From JBBPZA01 sp963797015 (GTDB taxonomy: Bacteria; Actinomycetota; Thermoleophilia; Solirubrobacterales; Solirubrobacteraceae): 64,000 nucleotides of DNA. The stretch is from assembly GCA_963797015.1 (NCBI GenBank), contig CAWCNV010000003.1:124001-188000 (forward strand), given 5' to 3'. The position numbers and the translations under genes are program-made. The notes under the pieces were generated by a model. It did not search any database. It saw only the letters and a list, made by a program, of their open reading frames with translations, and was not told where the DNA came from. This document shows positions 1-8,045 of the stretch, piece by piece (position 1 is the first letter of the stretch; each line of letters begins with the position of its first letter).

Positions 1-118
1 TCCTCCTCAGGACGGGTGAGTGGCGCTAGCGCGACCTACGCGCCGCCGGCCGGCCGCGTTCGATCGGAGTAACGCGGCTTAACAATTCGGCTCGCCCTGC
101 GCACGCGCGCCGGCGCCG
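1..118. other. Left-edge noncoding strip
   Basis: No gene is visible here. The first eight bases read TCCTCCTC, which is GAGGAGGA on the minus strand, a strong ribosome-binding sequence pointing out of the window. A divergent minus-strand gene therefore probably starts just left of position 1 (inference). Confidence 0.35.
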
Positions 119-124
119 TAGAGT
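119..124 (+). promoter_or_regulatory. Putative -10 box of nagA (leaderless)
   Basis: TAGAGT lies 7 bases before the nagA ATG, which would put the transcription start at or next to the start codon. No Shine-Dalgarno sequence stands before the ATG. No convincing -35 box is seen. Confidence 0.45.
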
Positions 125-131
125 CCCTCCG

Positions 132-1241
132 ATGGAGGGGGTGAGCGTCGCGGGCACGCTGCTGAGCGCCGGGCGCGAGCTCGCGGGAACGGTCGTGGTC
201 GAAGGCGGGGAGATCGCCGAGGTCGTCCCCGGCCGCGTCGGCCGTGCCGAGGTCGACGTCATGCACGACGGCTACGTCGCTCCCGGCCTGTGCGACCTTC
301 AGGTCAACGGCGCCGCCGGGCACTCCGTGACCGCCGAGCCCGCCGGCCTCGGCGAGCTCGAGGCCCGCCTGGTCGAGGCCGGCGTCACGGCCTACCTGCC
401 GACGCTCGTCACCTCGCCGCCCGACCTGCGCCTCGCCGCGCTGGACCGGCTGGCAGAGCGAGTCGGCGATCCGCGCTCGCCCGCGGCCGGCGTGCACCTC
501 GAAGGCCCGCTGCTCAACCCGCGCGTGCCCGGGATCCACGATCCGGCGCTGATGGAGGATGCGGCCGAGGGGCTGCCGGCGGGCTTCGACCACCCCGCGG
601 TGCGGATGGTGACGCTCGCCCCCGAGGTGGCCGGCGGGCGCGGCGCGATCCGCGTGCTGAGCGCGCGGGGTGTGACCGTTGCGCTCGGACACAGCCTCGC
701 CGGGGCCCAGGAGTCGCTGGCCGCCGCGGACGCCGGCGCGCGCGCGGTCACCCACCTGTTCAACGCGATGGCTCCGTTCCACCACCGCGAGCCGGGCCTC
801 GCCGGGGCGGCCCTGGTCGACGAGCGCCTGACGCCGCTCGTGATCGCCGACGGTGTGCACGTCGACCCGCTGGTGCTCGCCCTGGTGGAGCGCGCGGCGG
901 GGGAGCGCACCGCGCTGGTGTCGGACGCGAGCCCGGCGGCCGGGGCCCCGGAGGGCGCCTACCGCCTGCAGGGCCTCCCGGTGGAGCGCCGCGGCGACGT
1001 GGTCGCCGACGCCGATGGGCGGTTGGCGGGCTCGGCGCTGCTCCTCGACCGCGCCGTGCAGCGCTGGCACACGGCGACCGGCTGCACGCCGGCGGAGGCG
1101 TGGACGGCCGCTTCCGAGCGCCCGGCGGCGCTCGCAGGGATTCCCGCGGGCCTCGTCCCCGGCGCTCCCGCGAGCCTCGTGCTCCTCGATCCCGAGCTGC
1201 GCGTCGAACGCGTGATGCTGCGCGGCGAGTGGGTCGTATAG
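132..1241 (+). CDS. nagA: N-acetylglucosamine-6-phosphate deacetylase
   Basis: Removes the acetyl group from N-acetylglucosamine 6-phosphate in the cytoplasm, feeding amino-sugar catabolism and cell-wall recycling. The 369-residue protein has the amidohydrolase signatures of NagA in order: HLEGP near residue 122, a GHS motif near 186, THLFNAM at about 207-213 and SDA near 264, which hold the metal and substrate. Length fits the family. The ATG at 132 is chosen because a -10-like TAGAGT lies 7 bases upstream; a GTG at 141 is a weaker alternative. No nagB or transporter gene is adjacent, and the next gene begins 11 bases after the stop. Confidence 0.93.
   Translation: MEGVSVAGTLLSAGRELAGTVVVEGGEIAEVVPGRVGRAEVDVMHDGYVAPGLCDLQVNGAAGHSVTAEPAGLGELEARLVEAGVTAYLPTLVTSPPDLRLAALDRLAERVGDPRSPAAGVHLEGPLLNPRVPGIHDPALMEDAAEGLPAGFDHPAVRMVTLAPEVAGGRGAIRVLSARGVTVALGHSLAGAQESLAAADAGARAVTHLFNAMAPFHHREPGLAGAALVDERLTPLVIADGVHVDPLVLALVERAAGERTALVSDASPAAGAPEGAYRLQGLPVERRGDVVADADGRLAGSALLLDRAVQRWHTATGCTPAEAWTAASERPAALAGIPAGLVPGAPASLVLLDPELRVERVMLRGEWVV
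1236..1241 (+). promoter_or_regulatory. Putative -10 box of the SDR gene
   Basis: TATAGT overlaps the last codons and stop of nagA and ends 11 bases before the next ATG. It could start a transcript with a leader of only a few bases, so the SDR gene may have its own promoter besides read-through from nagA. Confidence 0.35.
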
Positions 1242-1252
1242 TCCGGACGCCG

Positions 1253-2071
1253 ATGAGCCTCCCCGAGCCCGAAGCCGATGACACAGTCGTCATCACCGGC
1301 GCTTCGAGCGGGATCGGCACCGAGCTGGCGCGGCTGATCGCCGCGCGCGGGCACGGCGTGACGCTCGTCGCCCGGCGCGTCGAGCGGCTCGAGGAGCTGG
1401 CCGAGGAGCTACGCCTGTCACACGGCGTGCGCGCGCAGGCGCTGCCCTGCGACGTGGGCGACCAGGACGACCGCGCGGCGCTCATCGGCAAGCTGCGCTC
1501 GTCGCGCGAGACAACGAAGGTTGTCGGCGTGTGCAACAACGCCGGCTTCGGCAGCTACGGGCGCTTCCAGGAGCTGTCGCTCGACCGCGAGCAGGAGATG
1601 GTGCGCGTCAACGTCGAGGCCGTGCACGAGCTCTCCGGGGCCTTCCTCGACGGAATGGTCGCCCGCGGCGCCGGAGCGATCCTGAACGTCGGCTCGATCG
1701 CCGGCTTCCAGCCCGTGTCGGGCTTTGCCACCTACGGCGCGACGAAGGCCTTCGTGATCGCCTTCAGCGAGGCGCTCAGCGCGGACCTGGCCGGCACCGG
1801 CGTCTCGTGCACGGTCCTGTGTCCCGGCCCGGTGCGGACCGAGTTCTCCGCGGTGGCGGGCGTGGAGGATCTCGAGGAGCAGGCGCCGGGACCGTTCACC
1901 GTCGAGGCGCACGAGGTCGCCCGCCAGGGGCTCGAGGGGATGGTCAAGGGAAAGCGCTCGGTGATCCCCGGTCTCAGCACGAAGGCCGTCGCGGCGGGCG
2001 GCCGCTTCGTACCGCGCACAGTGCTGCTGCCCCTCTCGCGGCAGGTCGTGCGCACGCGCCGGCGCGGGTGA
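1253..2071 (+). CDS. Short-chain dehydrogenase/reductase
   Basis: An NAD(P)-dependent oxidoreductase of the classical SDR family, 272 residues. The nucleotide-binding motif TGASSGIG is at residues 15-22, followed by an NNAG motif, the catalytic Ser in LNVGSIAG near residue 148, and the YGATK catalytic Tyr/Lys at about 161-165. The family makes or removes hydroxyl groups on lipids, steroids and many other substrates, and the sequence does not reveal which. The C-terminus is strongly basic (RQVVRTRRRG). ATG at 1253 is the first start after nagA. Family call is secure, substrate unknown. Confidence 0.9.
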   Translation: MSLPEPEADDTVVITGASSGIGTELARLIAARGHGVTLVARRVERLEELAEELRLSHGVRAQALPCDVGDQDDRAALIGKLRSSRETTKVVGVCNNAGFGSYGRFQELSLDREQEMVRVNVEAVHELSGAFLDGMVARGAGAILNVGSIAGFQPVSGFATYGATKAFVIAFSEALSADLAGTGVSCTVLCPGPVRTEFSAVAGVEDLEEQAPGPFTVEAHEVARQGLEGMVKGKRSVIPGLSTKAVAAGGRFVPRTVLLPLSRQVVRTRRRG

Positions 2072-2121
2072 CGCCGGCCGGCCGGTTCAAGCCCGGCCGT
2101 CGGCGGGTCGATGGTTGCCAG

Positions 2122-3387
2122 GTGAAGGCGCTTGCGGCAGCCCTCACCCTCGCGACGGTTGTCGTCCTGGCGCCCCCTGCGTCGGCCGCGTCCTTGCGCA
2201 AGCCGGGAGACGTCCGGGCGAGCTACACCGGCGGGCGCGTGGTGCTCAAGTGGCGCGACCGCGCGAAGGGCGAGACGCGCTACGAGGTCCGGTACCGCAT
2301 CGCGACGAAGAAGAAGACCAGGCGGCTGAAGGCGAACAGGCACCGCTTCACGCTTCAGTTGAAGCAGGGCGCGCGCGTTTCGTTGCGGGCGCGGGCCTGC
2401 GCCAAGCGCGGCTGCTCCGCGTGGAGCCGCGTCGTGGTGGTGCGCGGAGGGTCCTCCGGCGGCGGCTCGTCCGGCGGCGGCTCGTCCTCCGGCGGCGGCT
2501 CGTCCTCCGGCGGCGGCTCCTCCTCCGGCGGTGGCTCCTCCTCCTCGACCTCGCCCAGCCTCGGGGGCTGCCCCGTCTTCCCGTCCGACAACCCGTGGAA
2601 TCAGGACGTCAGCGCCCTGCCGGTCGATCCCCGCTCCGATCGCTACATCGCTTCGATCAGCGCGGCCGGCGACCGCTTCTTGCACGCCGACTTCGGCGGC
2701 GGCGGCGCGTACGGGATCCCGTTCAGCGTGGTGCCGCAGTCCCAGCCGCTGGTGCCGATCTCCTTCACCGCCTACGGCGACGAGTCCGACCCCGGTCCCT
2801 ACCCGATCCCGGCAGGCGCGCCGGTCGAGGGCGGCTCCGACCGCCACCTCCTGGTCGTGCGCCAGAACGAGTGCAAGCTCTACGAGCTCTACGACGCGCA
2901 GCGCGCAGGCGCGGGCTGGGACGCTGCCAACGGGGCCGTCTTCGACCTGCGCTCGAACGCGGTCCGGCCCAAGGGCTGGACCTCCGCCGACGCCGCCGGG
3001 CTGCCGATCCTCCCCGGCCTCGCCCGCTACGACGAGGTCGCGGCCGGCGTGATCCGTCACGCGCTGCGCTTCACGGTCGAGGACACGCAGCGAGGCTTCA
3101 TCTTCCCCGCCCGCCACTTCGCATCGAGCTCGGACGATCCCGACCTCCCGCCGATGGGCCTGCGCCTTCGGCTGAAGGCGTCCTACGACCTGTCGCGCTT
3201 CACCGGCGAGGCGCGCGTGATCCTCGTCGCCCTCAAGCGCTACGGGATGATCGTCGCCGACAACGGCACGAGCTGGTACATCACCGGCGCGAGCGATCCC
3301 CGCTGGAACGACGAGGACCTCGATCAGCTCAAGACCGTTCCCGGCGCCGCCTTCGAGGTCGTCCGGACCGGCTCGATCGAGCGCTAG
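2122..3387 (+). CDS. Secreted protein with Gly/Ser linker and uncharacterised C-terminal domain
   Basis: Predicted exported protein of 421 residues. Residues 1-22 are a short signal peptide ending ASA, with a likely cut after residue 22. Residues about 25-110 look like a fibronectin type III-type beta domain (NGxV-like start, alternating strands, basic). Then comes a flexible linker of repeated GGGSS units, residues about 110-148. The C-terminal 270 residues open with CPVFPSDNPWNQDVS and form a domain I do not recognise by name; similar NPWN-starting domains occur in other exported actinobacterial proteins (recollection, not searched). GTG at 2122 gives the signal peptide directly, but no ribosome-binding site is clear. 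Its stop overlaps that of the convergent acyl-CoA dehydrogenase gene (shared CTAG). Confidence 0.75.
   Translation: MKALAAALTLATVVVLAPPASAASLRKPGDVRASYTGGRVVLKWRDRAKGETRYEVRYRIATKKKTRRLKANRHRFTLQLKQGARVSLRARACAKRGCSAWSRVVVVRGGSSGGGSSGGGSSSGGGSSSGGGSSSGGGSSSSTSPSLGGCPVFPSDNPWNQDVSALPVDPRSDRYIASISAAGDRFLHADFGGGGAYGIPFSVVPQSQPLVPISFTAYGDESDPGPYPIPAGAPVEGGSDRHLLVVRQNECKLYELYDAQRAGAGWDAANGAVFDLRSNAVRPKGWTSADAAGLPILPGLARYDEVAAGVIRHALRFTVEDTQRGFIFPARHFASSSDDPDLPPMGLRLRLKASYDLSRFTGEARVILVALKRYGMIVADNGTSWYITGASDPRWNDEDLDQLKTVPGAAFEVVRTGSIER
2448..2545 (+). repeat. In-frame GGC/TCC tandem repeat (Gly-Ser linker)
   Basis: Several units of GGCGGCGGCTCGTCCTCC and shorter variants follow each other and encode the GGGSS linker of the secreted protein. 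The units are nearly identical at DNA level, so the tract probably varies in length between strains. Confidence 0.75.
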
Positions 3388-4499
3388 GCGCGCGCCCCTG
3401 CCAGCAGCACGTCGGCGACGCGGTCGGCGGCGTCGCCGGTGCCGCCGAGCAGGCGGCGCGAGAGCTGCGCGCGGCGGAAGTAGAGCGGCGCGTCGTGCTC
3501 CCACGTGGCGCCGATCCCCCCGTGCACCGAGATCAGCTCACGGGTGGCGTAGTCGAGCGCACCGCCGGCGGCGACGCGCGCGGCGCTGGCGGCGAGCGGG
3601 AACTCGTCCGGCGCGTCGCGGAAGGCCCAGCCGGCGTAGTAGATCAGCGAGCGCGTGTTCTCCATGCGGCGCAGGACCTCGACCAGCGCGTGCTTGACCG
3701 CCTGGTAGGAGCCGATAGCGCGGCCGAACGTGAAGCGCTCCTTCGCGTACTCGACCGAGCGGCGCAGCGACTCCTCCACCGCACCTAGAGCCTCCGCCGC
3801 GAGCAGCCCCTGGGCCAGGTACCAGGCGGCGGCGAGCTGATCGGGGTCGAGCTCGAGCTCGGTAGCCGGCGCGTCCTCGAGCGTGACGTGCCCGAGCGAG
3901 CGGGTCGCGTCGTAGCGCTTGGCCGGCTGCACCGAGACGGCATCGCCGGCCTCGACGAGCGCGCCCACCGGCCGGTCCCCGTCCTGGGCGATGACGACGA
4001 GCACGTCGGCCCCCTCGGCGTCCGGGACCCAGGCGACCGTCCCGCTCACCTTGCCTGCATCGAACGACGGCGCCGGCAGGCGCTGGGAGCCGTGCTCGGG
4101 CTCGGCCGTCCAGCCCGAGGCGGTGTGGCTCGGCGGCCGGGCCGGAACGAACGCCGCGCGCGTCTCGCCCGAGGCCAGGAGGCCGAGCAGGTCTGCGTCG
4201 GCGCCGGCGGCGTCGAGTAGCGCGGTGGCCGGGACATGGCCGAGCAGCGCGACGGGCGCGAGCACGCGCCCGCACTCGGCGAGCACCAGCATGGCCTCGA
4301 GCGCGCCGAGGCCGGCCCCGCCGCGCTCCTCGGAGATCATCAGCCCGGACCAGCCGGCCTCCTTGGCCGTCGGCCAGAGGTCGAGCCGCTGGCCGTCCTC
4401 CAGAGCGTCGCGCGCGTTCTCGACCGTCGGGTGCCGCCCGAGCGCGTCGCGCGCGGCATCCTGGAGGAAGCGCTGCTCGTCGGAGAGCTCGAAGTTCAT
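3384..4499 (-). CDS. Acyl-CoA dehydrogenase (second gene of a pair)
   Basis: Flavoprotein that introduces an alpha-beta double bond into an acyl-CoA. The 371-residue protein has the ACAD layout: helical N-terminus (FELSDEQRFLQDAARD), a shortened middle beta domain, and the C-terminal helical domain with RFTFGRAIGSYQAVKHAL and the end motif VHGGIGATWEHD. The shortened middle resembles the small subunits of heteromeric actinobacterial FadE enzymes. It starts 37 bases after the other ACAD gene on the same strand, with GGAGG 7 bases before its ATG, so the two are co-transcribed and may form one heteromeric enzyme (inference). Substrate not visible; no thiolase or CoA ligase is nearby. Confidence 0.88.
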   Translation of the reverse strand: MNFELSDEQRFLQDAARDALGRHPTVENARDALEDGQRLDLWPTAKEAGWSGLMISEERGGAGLGALEAMLVLAECGRVLAPVALLGHVPATALLDAAGADADLLGLLASGETRAAFVPARPPSHTASGWTAEPEHGSQRLPAPSFDAGKVSGTVAWVPDAEGADVLVVIAQDGDRPVGALVEAGDAVSVQPAKRYDATRSLGHVTLEDAPATELELDPDQLAAAWYLAQGLLAAEALGAVEESLRRSVEYAKERFTFGRAIGSYQAVKHALVEVLRRMENTRSLIYYAGWAFRDAPDEFPLAASAARVAAGGALDYATRELISVHGGIGATWEHDAPLYFRRAQLSRRLLGGTGDAADRVADVLLAGARA

Positions 4500-4536
4500 C
4501 GCACGGCCTCCGTGCTCGAGGCGGTCCGCTCCGCGC

Positions 4537-5766
4537 TCATCGCGCCGCTCCCGCCGCCTCGCGCTCCTTCGCGCGCAGCTCCGAGAACGGGATCCCCTTG
4601 TCGAGCCGCGGCTCCGGCGGCAGGCCCAGCACCCGTTCGCCGACCGTGTTGCGAAGGATCTCCTCGGTGCCGCCCGCGGACTTCAGCCCGGGCAGGAACG
4701 AGATCAGTCGCGCGGTGTCGGAGCCGTCCTCGAGCGCGTCGGGGCCGGCCACGTCGGCGATCAGGTCGCCGGCGGCGATCGCCGCGTTGACCATCGTGAC
4801 CTTGCCCAGCGCCGCCTCGGGCCCGGGCATGCCGCCGCGCGCGATCGCCGTCAGTTGGCGGAAGCCGGTGAACTTGAGCGCGAGCAGCTCGGTCGCCAGC
4901 TCACCGAACCGGCGCCTGACCTCGGAGTCGGCGAACGCGTGCTCGTCGGCCGCGATCGTCTCGGCGAAGCGCGTGCCGCTGTAGCCGAACTGGTCCGACC
5001 CGGCGCCGATCGTGAGGCGCTCGAACATCAGCGTCGTGAGGGCCACTCCCCAGCCGCCGTCGACCGGGCCGACCTCCGAGCCCGGGTCCAGATGGACGTC
5101 GTCGAAGAAGACCTCGTTGAACTCCGGGTCGCCGGTGATCTGGCGCAGCGGCCGGACGGTCACGCCCTCGGCGTCCATCGGCACGATGAACATCGTCAGG
5201 CCCTTGTGCTTGGGGACGTCGGCGTCCGTGCGCGACAGCAGCAGGCCGAAGCTCGCGATGTGGGCGTTCGTGGTCCACACCTTCTGGCCCCGGAGCGTCC
5301 ACGATCCGTCGTCGGCGCGCGTGGCGCGGCTCTGGATGCCGGCGAGATCGGAGCCTGCGGCCGGCTCGGAGAACAGCTGGCACCACACCTCGTCGGCGTG
5401 GAGCATCGGGGCGAGGTAGCGCTCCTTCTGCTCCTCGGAGCCGTGGGCGATGATCGTCGGCCCGAGCATCCCCACCCCGATCGTGTCGAGGATCCCGGGG
5501 ACGCCCGCGCGCGTGATCTCCTGGTTGAGGATCACCTGGTGCAGCGGCCCGAGCTCCTGGCCGCCGTACTCGACGGGCCACGTGATGCCGACGAAGCCGG
5601 CCTCGGCGAGCTCGCGCTGCCACGTGCGATGCGCGCCCGTCGCCTCCTCCTCGTCGCGGATCGCGCCCTCGCCGCGCAGCACCGGCGCCGCGCCCTTGTG
5701 CTCCTCGAACCAGGCCCTGACCGTCGCCCGGTACTCGGCCTGCTCGGGGGTGTCGTTCAGGTCCAC
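4537..5766 (-). CDS. Acyl-CoA dehydrogenase (first gene of a pair)
   Basis: Full-length ACAD flavoprotein of 409 residues. Seen in order: N-terminal helical domain (DLNDTPEQAEYRATVRAWFE), the FAD-contact stretch CQLFSEPAAGSDLAG, the substrate-side strand WTTNAHIASFGLLL, and the C-terminal motif SAGGTEEILRNTVGERVLGLP, which is typical of long-chain and steroid side-chain type enzymes. GTG at 5766 is preceded by AAGGAG at a 7-base spacing. It heads a two-gene operon with the shorter ACAD downstream. A -10 box and a perfect 12-base palindrome lie upstream, so a TetR-type repressor probably controls it. Confidence 0.9.
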   Translation of the reverse strand: MDLNDTPEQAEYRATVRAWFEEHKGAAPVLRGEGAIRDEEEATGAHRTWQRELAEAGFVGITWPVEYGGQELGPLHQVILNQEITRAGVPGILDTIGVGMLGPTIIAHGSEEQKERYLAPMLHADEVWCQLFSEPAAGSDLAGIQSRATRADDGSWTLRGQKVWTTNAHIASFGLLLSRTDADVPKHKGLTMFIVPMDAEGVTVRPLRQITGDPEFNEVFFDDVHLDPGSEVGPVDGGWGVALTTLMFERLTIGAGSDQFGYSGTRFAETIAADEHAFADSEVRRRFGELATELLALKFTGFRQLTAIARGGMPGPEAALGKVTMVNAAIAAGDLIADVAGPDALEDGSDTARLISFLPGLKSAGGTEEILRNTVGERVLGLPPEPRLDKGIPFSELRAKEREAAGAAR

Positions 5767-5821
5767 CCGATTGCTCCTTCCCGCCCCGCGGCTGTGGCGC
5801 CCGCGGTGGTAGCCGCTGGTT

Positions 5822-5841
5822 GACTGGCCAGTCGAAATCTA
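5822..5841 (-). promoter_or_regulatory. Promoter and palindromic operator of the ACAD pair
   Basis: On the minus strand TAGATT (5836-5841) fits a -10 box and is followed at once by the perfect palindrome GACTGGCCAGTC (5822-5833), which would cover the transcription start. GACTG..CAGTC palindromes are common targets of TetR-family regulators of fatty-acid and acyl-CoA genes in actinobacteria (family knowledge). The regulator is not adjacent. Confidence 0.5.
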
Positions 5842-5875
5842 CCCGTGCGGAGCCTCCGGCGACGGCACCTGCCGC

Positions 5876-6634
5876 CTACACGCCCAGCTCGCGCCGGAGA
5901 ACGTCCAGATCCGCGCGCAGCGCCGCGACCTCTTCTTCGAGCTGAGCGAGGCGGTCGCTGTCGGCCGCGGAGGGGGCGGCGGGCGAGGGGGAGGCGCTGT
6001 CGGCGGGTGCGGGCGAGGGGGAGTGGGGCGAGGAGGCGGGCGAGGGGGAGGCGGGCGAGGGCGGGATCGGCGAGGGGGAGGCCGGTTCGGACGCGGCGGG
6101 TGCGGCGGCGGCCGGCGCGACGGCGGCCGGTGCGGCGGCGGCCGCTTCCGCATCGCCGCCCAGGCGCTGCGACCAACGCTCCTCCTTCTGGCCCGGCCGG
6201 CGGCCCAGGCTTCCCGCCAACTCGCGCGCGGCGAGACGGTCGAGCGTCGCCTGGACCGCGGCGAGGTCTGCGAACGGATGTAGGCGCTCGCTGCGCTGCT
6301 TGAGCTCTCCCGGGGTCTGCGGGCCGCGGAGCATCAGCACGCAGAGCAGGGCCAGCTCGTCCGGCCCGACGCCCAGCGCCTCGTCGAGCAGGTGCCGGTA
6401 CTTGATCGCGCGGGTCGTGTGGCCGCTGGCCAGCCGCGCCCAGCCGCGCCGGCCCAGGCGCTGCATCGCGTCGCGGATCTCGGTCTCCTCGTAGGAGACC
6501 ACGGGGTCGCGATTCGTCGCCTGGTTGCACGCCAGGCGCAGCCCGTTGAGGGTCAGCGGGTAGGCGTCCGGCGTCGTGCGCTGCTTCTCGAGCAGGCAGC
6601 CGAGTGCTCGTATCTCGACGGCGTCCGGCTCCAC
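5876..6634 (-). CDS. YceH-like DUF480 protein with low-complexity tail
   Basis: The first 160 residues match the DUF480/YceH family: VEIRALGCLLEKQRTTPD, YPLTLNGLRLACNQATNRDP and SERLHPF are its landmarks. The family folds as paired winged-helix domains, and its function is not settled. Unusual here is an added tail: about 60 residues of almost only Ala, Pro and Ser, then a 25-residue coiled coil (LEEEVAALRADLDVLRREL) at the C-terminus of the 252-residue protein. GTG at 6634 is chosen because TACGCT lies 7 bases upstream and the conserved domain begins exactly there; an in-frame ATG at 6718 would add unconserved residues. Confidence 0.85.
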   Translation of the reverse strand: MEPDAVEIRALGCLLEKQRTTPDAYPLTLNGLRLACNQATNRDPVVSYEETEIRDAMQRLGRRGWARLASGHTTRAIKYRHLLDEALGVGPDELALLCVLMLRGPQTPGELKQRSERLHPFADLAAVQATLDRLAARELAGSLGRRPGQKEERWSQRLGGDAEAAAAAPAAVAPAAAAPAASEPASPSPIPPSPASPSPASSPHSPSPAPADSASPSPAAPSAADSDRLAQLEEEVAALRADLDVLRRELGV

Positions 6635-6641
6635 CGGCGGG

Positions 6642-6647
6642 AGCGTA
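6642..6647 (-). promoter_or_regulatory. Putative -10 box of the yceH-like gene (leaderless)
   Basis: Minus-strand TACGCT, 7 bases before the GTG at 6634, with no ribosome-binding sequence between. It supports the GTG start over the upstream ATG. Confidence 0.45.
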
Positions 6648-6736
6648 CCCAGGAGACGCGTTCCCGCGCCCGCCTCGTCCAGCCTAAAACATGTCCAGAG
6701 AGGTTTGCCGTCAGCCAAGCGGGGAACGGCAAAACC

Positions 6737-6895
6737 ATGATCGTGTTCACAGTCCTCATCGTCTGGTGCGCGCTCGCCATCCTTTGCGGCGCGCTGCTGG
6801 CCGGCATGGCTCGCCTCGCCGCGCAGGAGGACGCCCGCATGGATCGCAGGCTGCGGCTCATCACCCGCCGCCGCGACTGGCCTCCGACTGGCTGA
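6737..6895 (+). CDS. Small single-pass membrane protein, 52 residues
   Basis: Residues 1-24 (MIVFTVLIVWCALAILCGAL and on) form one hydrophobic helix, followed by a charged tail rich in Arg (RMDRRLRLITRRRDW) that should face the cytoplasm. No family recognised. It lies alone on the plus strand between two minus-strand genes. No strong ribosome-binding site is seen, so expression is uncertain, but the clean helix-plus-basic-tail pattern is unlike a chance frame. Confidence 0.5.
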   Translation: MIVFTVLIVWCALAILCGALLAGMARLAAQEDARMDRRLRLITRRRDWPPTG

Positions 6896-6941
6896 TCGGG
6901 CCGCTGCGCCGGACCAGCGAGCGCGCCGGTGGCCGGTGATC

Positions 6942-6962
6942 CGGCTAGCGACTCGCTAGCCG
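6942..6962. terminator. Perfect inverted repeat at the end of the carboxypeptidase gene
   Basis: CGGCTAGCGA and its exact complement TCGCTAGCCG are separated by a single base. The repeat contains the stop codon of the D-Ala-D-Ala carboxypeptidase gene and could act as a terminator hairpin for either strand. No T-run follows. Confidence 0.4.
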
Positions 6963-7997
6963 CGCGAACGCGGTGTCGAACAGCTGCGCGCCCTGGTCGC
7001 CCGTGTTCGGCGACGCGAGCAGCACCAGCCCGAGGTGGCGGCGCCCGCGCCGGACCGTTGCCACCAGGCAGCTCCCCGCCGCCTCGGTATAGCCGGTCTT
7101 GACGCCTGTGACGCCCGCGTAGCCGCGCGTCATCAGCGTGTTGTTGTTGGCGAGGTAGAGCTTCGGCCGCTTGCGCAGCGGCTGGCGGCGGACCGTGTAC
7201 TGCGTGCCGACGATGCGGCGCAGCAGCGGCCGGGCCAGGACCTCACGGCTCAGGCGCGCGAGGTCGCGCGCGCACGAGTAGTTGCCCTGGTCGACGATCC
7301 CACTCGGCGACGCGAAACGGGTGCAGGTCAGGCCCATACGGCGAGCGGTGCGGTTCATCAGTGCCACGAAGGCGCGCTGCGTGCCCGCGACCCGCAGCGC
7401 CAGCGCGATCGCCGCGTCGTTGCCCGAGGGCAGGAGCAGGCCGTAGAGCATCGTCACCTCGTCGACCCGCTCGCCGCGGCGGAACATCCCGACCCCGGAG
7501 CCCTCGAAGTCGAGCACCTCGCGCGTGATCGGGACGGTGGAGTCGCGGGGCAGCGAGTCGGCAGCGATCAACGCGGTCATCATCTTGGTGAGGCTCGCGA
7601 TCGGCCGCCGGGTGCGCGCCCGCCGCTCCCACAGGACCTCGCCCGTGCGGACGTCGAACACCATCCCGGCCGCCGGCGGCGGGCCGCCGCTGAAGCGCAT
7701 CCGGAAGCGCTCGCGCCGGGGGGCGCGCCGCGTCGCGTAGCCCTGCCAGTGGTCGGCGCGCAGGGTCCGGACCGCGTTCGCGCCGGTGAACGCCGGGCCG
7801 CCGGTCGACGCGAACGGCGAGTGCTCGGTGCCCGTCAGCGCGCGAAGGCCGAGCACGCCCGTGGCCACCGCCACGGCGAGCAGGACCAGCAGGCCGGCGC
7901 GGCGCCGCGCGTAGGTCGTCTTCCCCGGCGACGGCCGCTGTGCGTCCTGCTCGCGTTGCGGGTCGAGCAGCAGGCTCACACGTCGATGATCGACCAC
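6945..7997 (-). CDS. D-alanyl-D-alanine carboxypeptidase (peptidase family S11)
   Basis: Trims the terminal D-alanine of peptidoglycan stem peptides outside the membrane. The three penicillin-binding motifs are present in order: SLTK (catalytic Ser), SGN (in LLLPSGNDAAIA) and KTG (in GVKTGYTEAAGS). Residues 1-33 are cytoplasmic and basic, and a hydrophobic helix follows (GLLVLLAVAVATGVLGL), which acts as a membrane anchor rather than a cut signal peptide. There is no long C-terminal domain, so this is the short 350-residue form. GTG at 7997 is the farthest sensible start; a second GTG six codons later is possible. Confidence 0.9.
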   Translation of the reverse strand: MVDHRRVSLLLDPQREQDAQRPSPGKTTYARRRAGLLVLLAVAVATGVLGLRALTGTEHSPFASTGGPAFTGANAVRTLRADHWQGYATRRAPRRERFRMRFSGGPPPAAGMVFDVRTGEVLWERRARTRRPIASLTKMMTALIAADSLPRDSTVPITREVLDFEGSGVGMFRRGERVDEVTMLYGLLLPSGNDAAIALALRVAGTQRAFVALMNRTARRMGLTCTRFASPSGIVDQGNYSCARDLARLSREVLARPLLRRIVGTQYTVRRQPLRKRPKLYLANNNTLMTRGYAGVTGVKTGYTEAAGSCLVATVRRGRRHLGLVLLASPNTGDQGAQLFDTAFARLASR

Positions 7998-8045
7998 CCT
8001 CGCACCACATTCCAGCGGTGCAAGCGGACGCTCAACGCATACGCA

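Noticed and set aside
36..1070. Long Arg- and Pro-rich open frames opposite or out of frame with nearly every gene
   Set aside because: They are the usual shadows in GC-rich DNA: low-complexity composition, no family motifs, and a recognisable gene occupies the same bases in another frame.
2448..2545. Regular repeats that might look like a CRISPR array
   Set aside because: Units are adjoining, in frame and encode Gly-Ser; there are no unique spacers and no cas genes.
6647..6718. Upstream ATG (6718) as start of the YceH-like protein
   Set aside because: The extra 28 residues are not like the family, while GTG 6634 begins at the conserved domain and has a well-placed -10 box.
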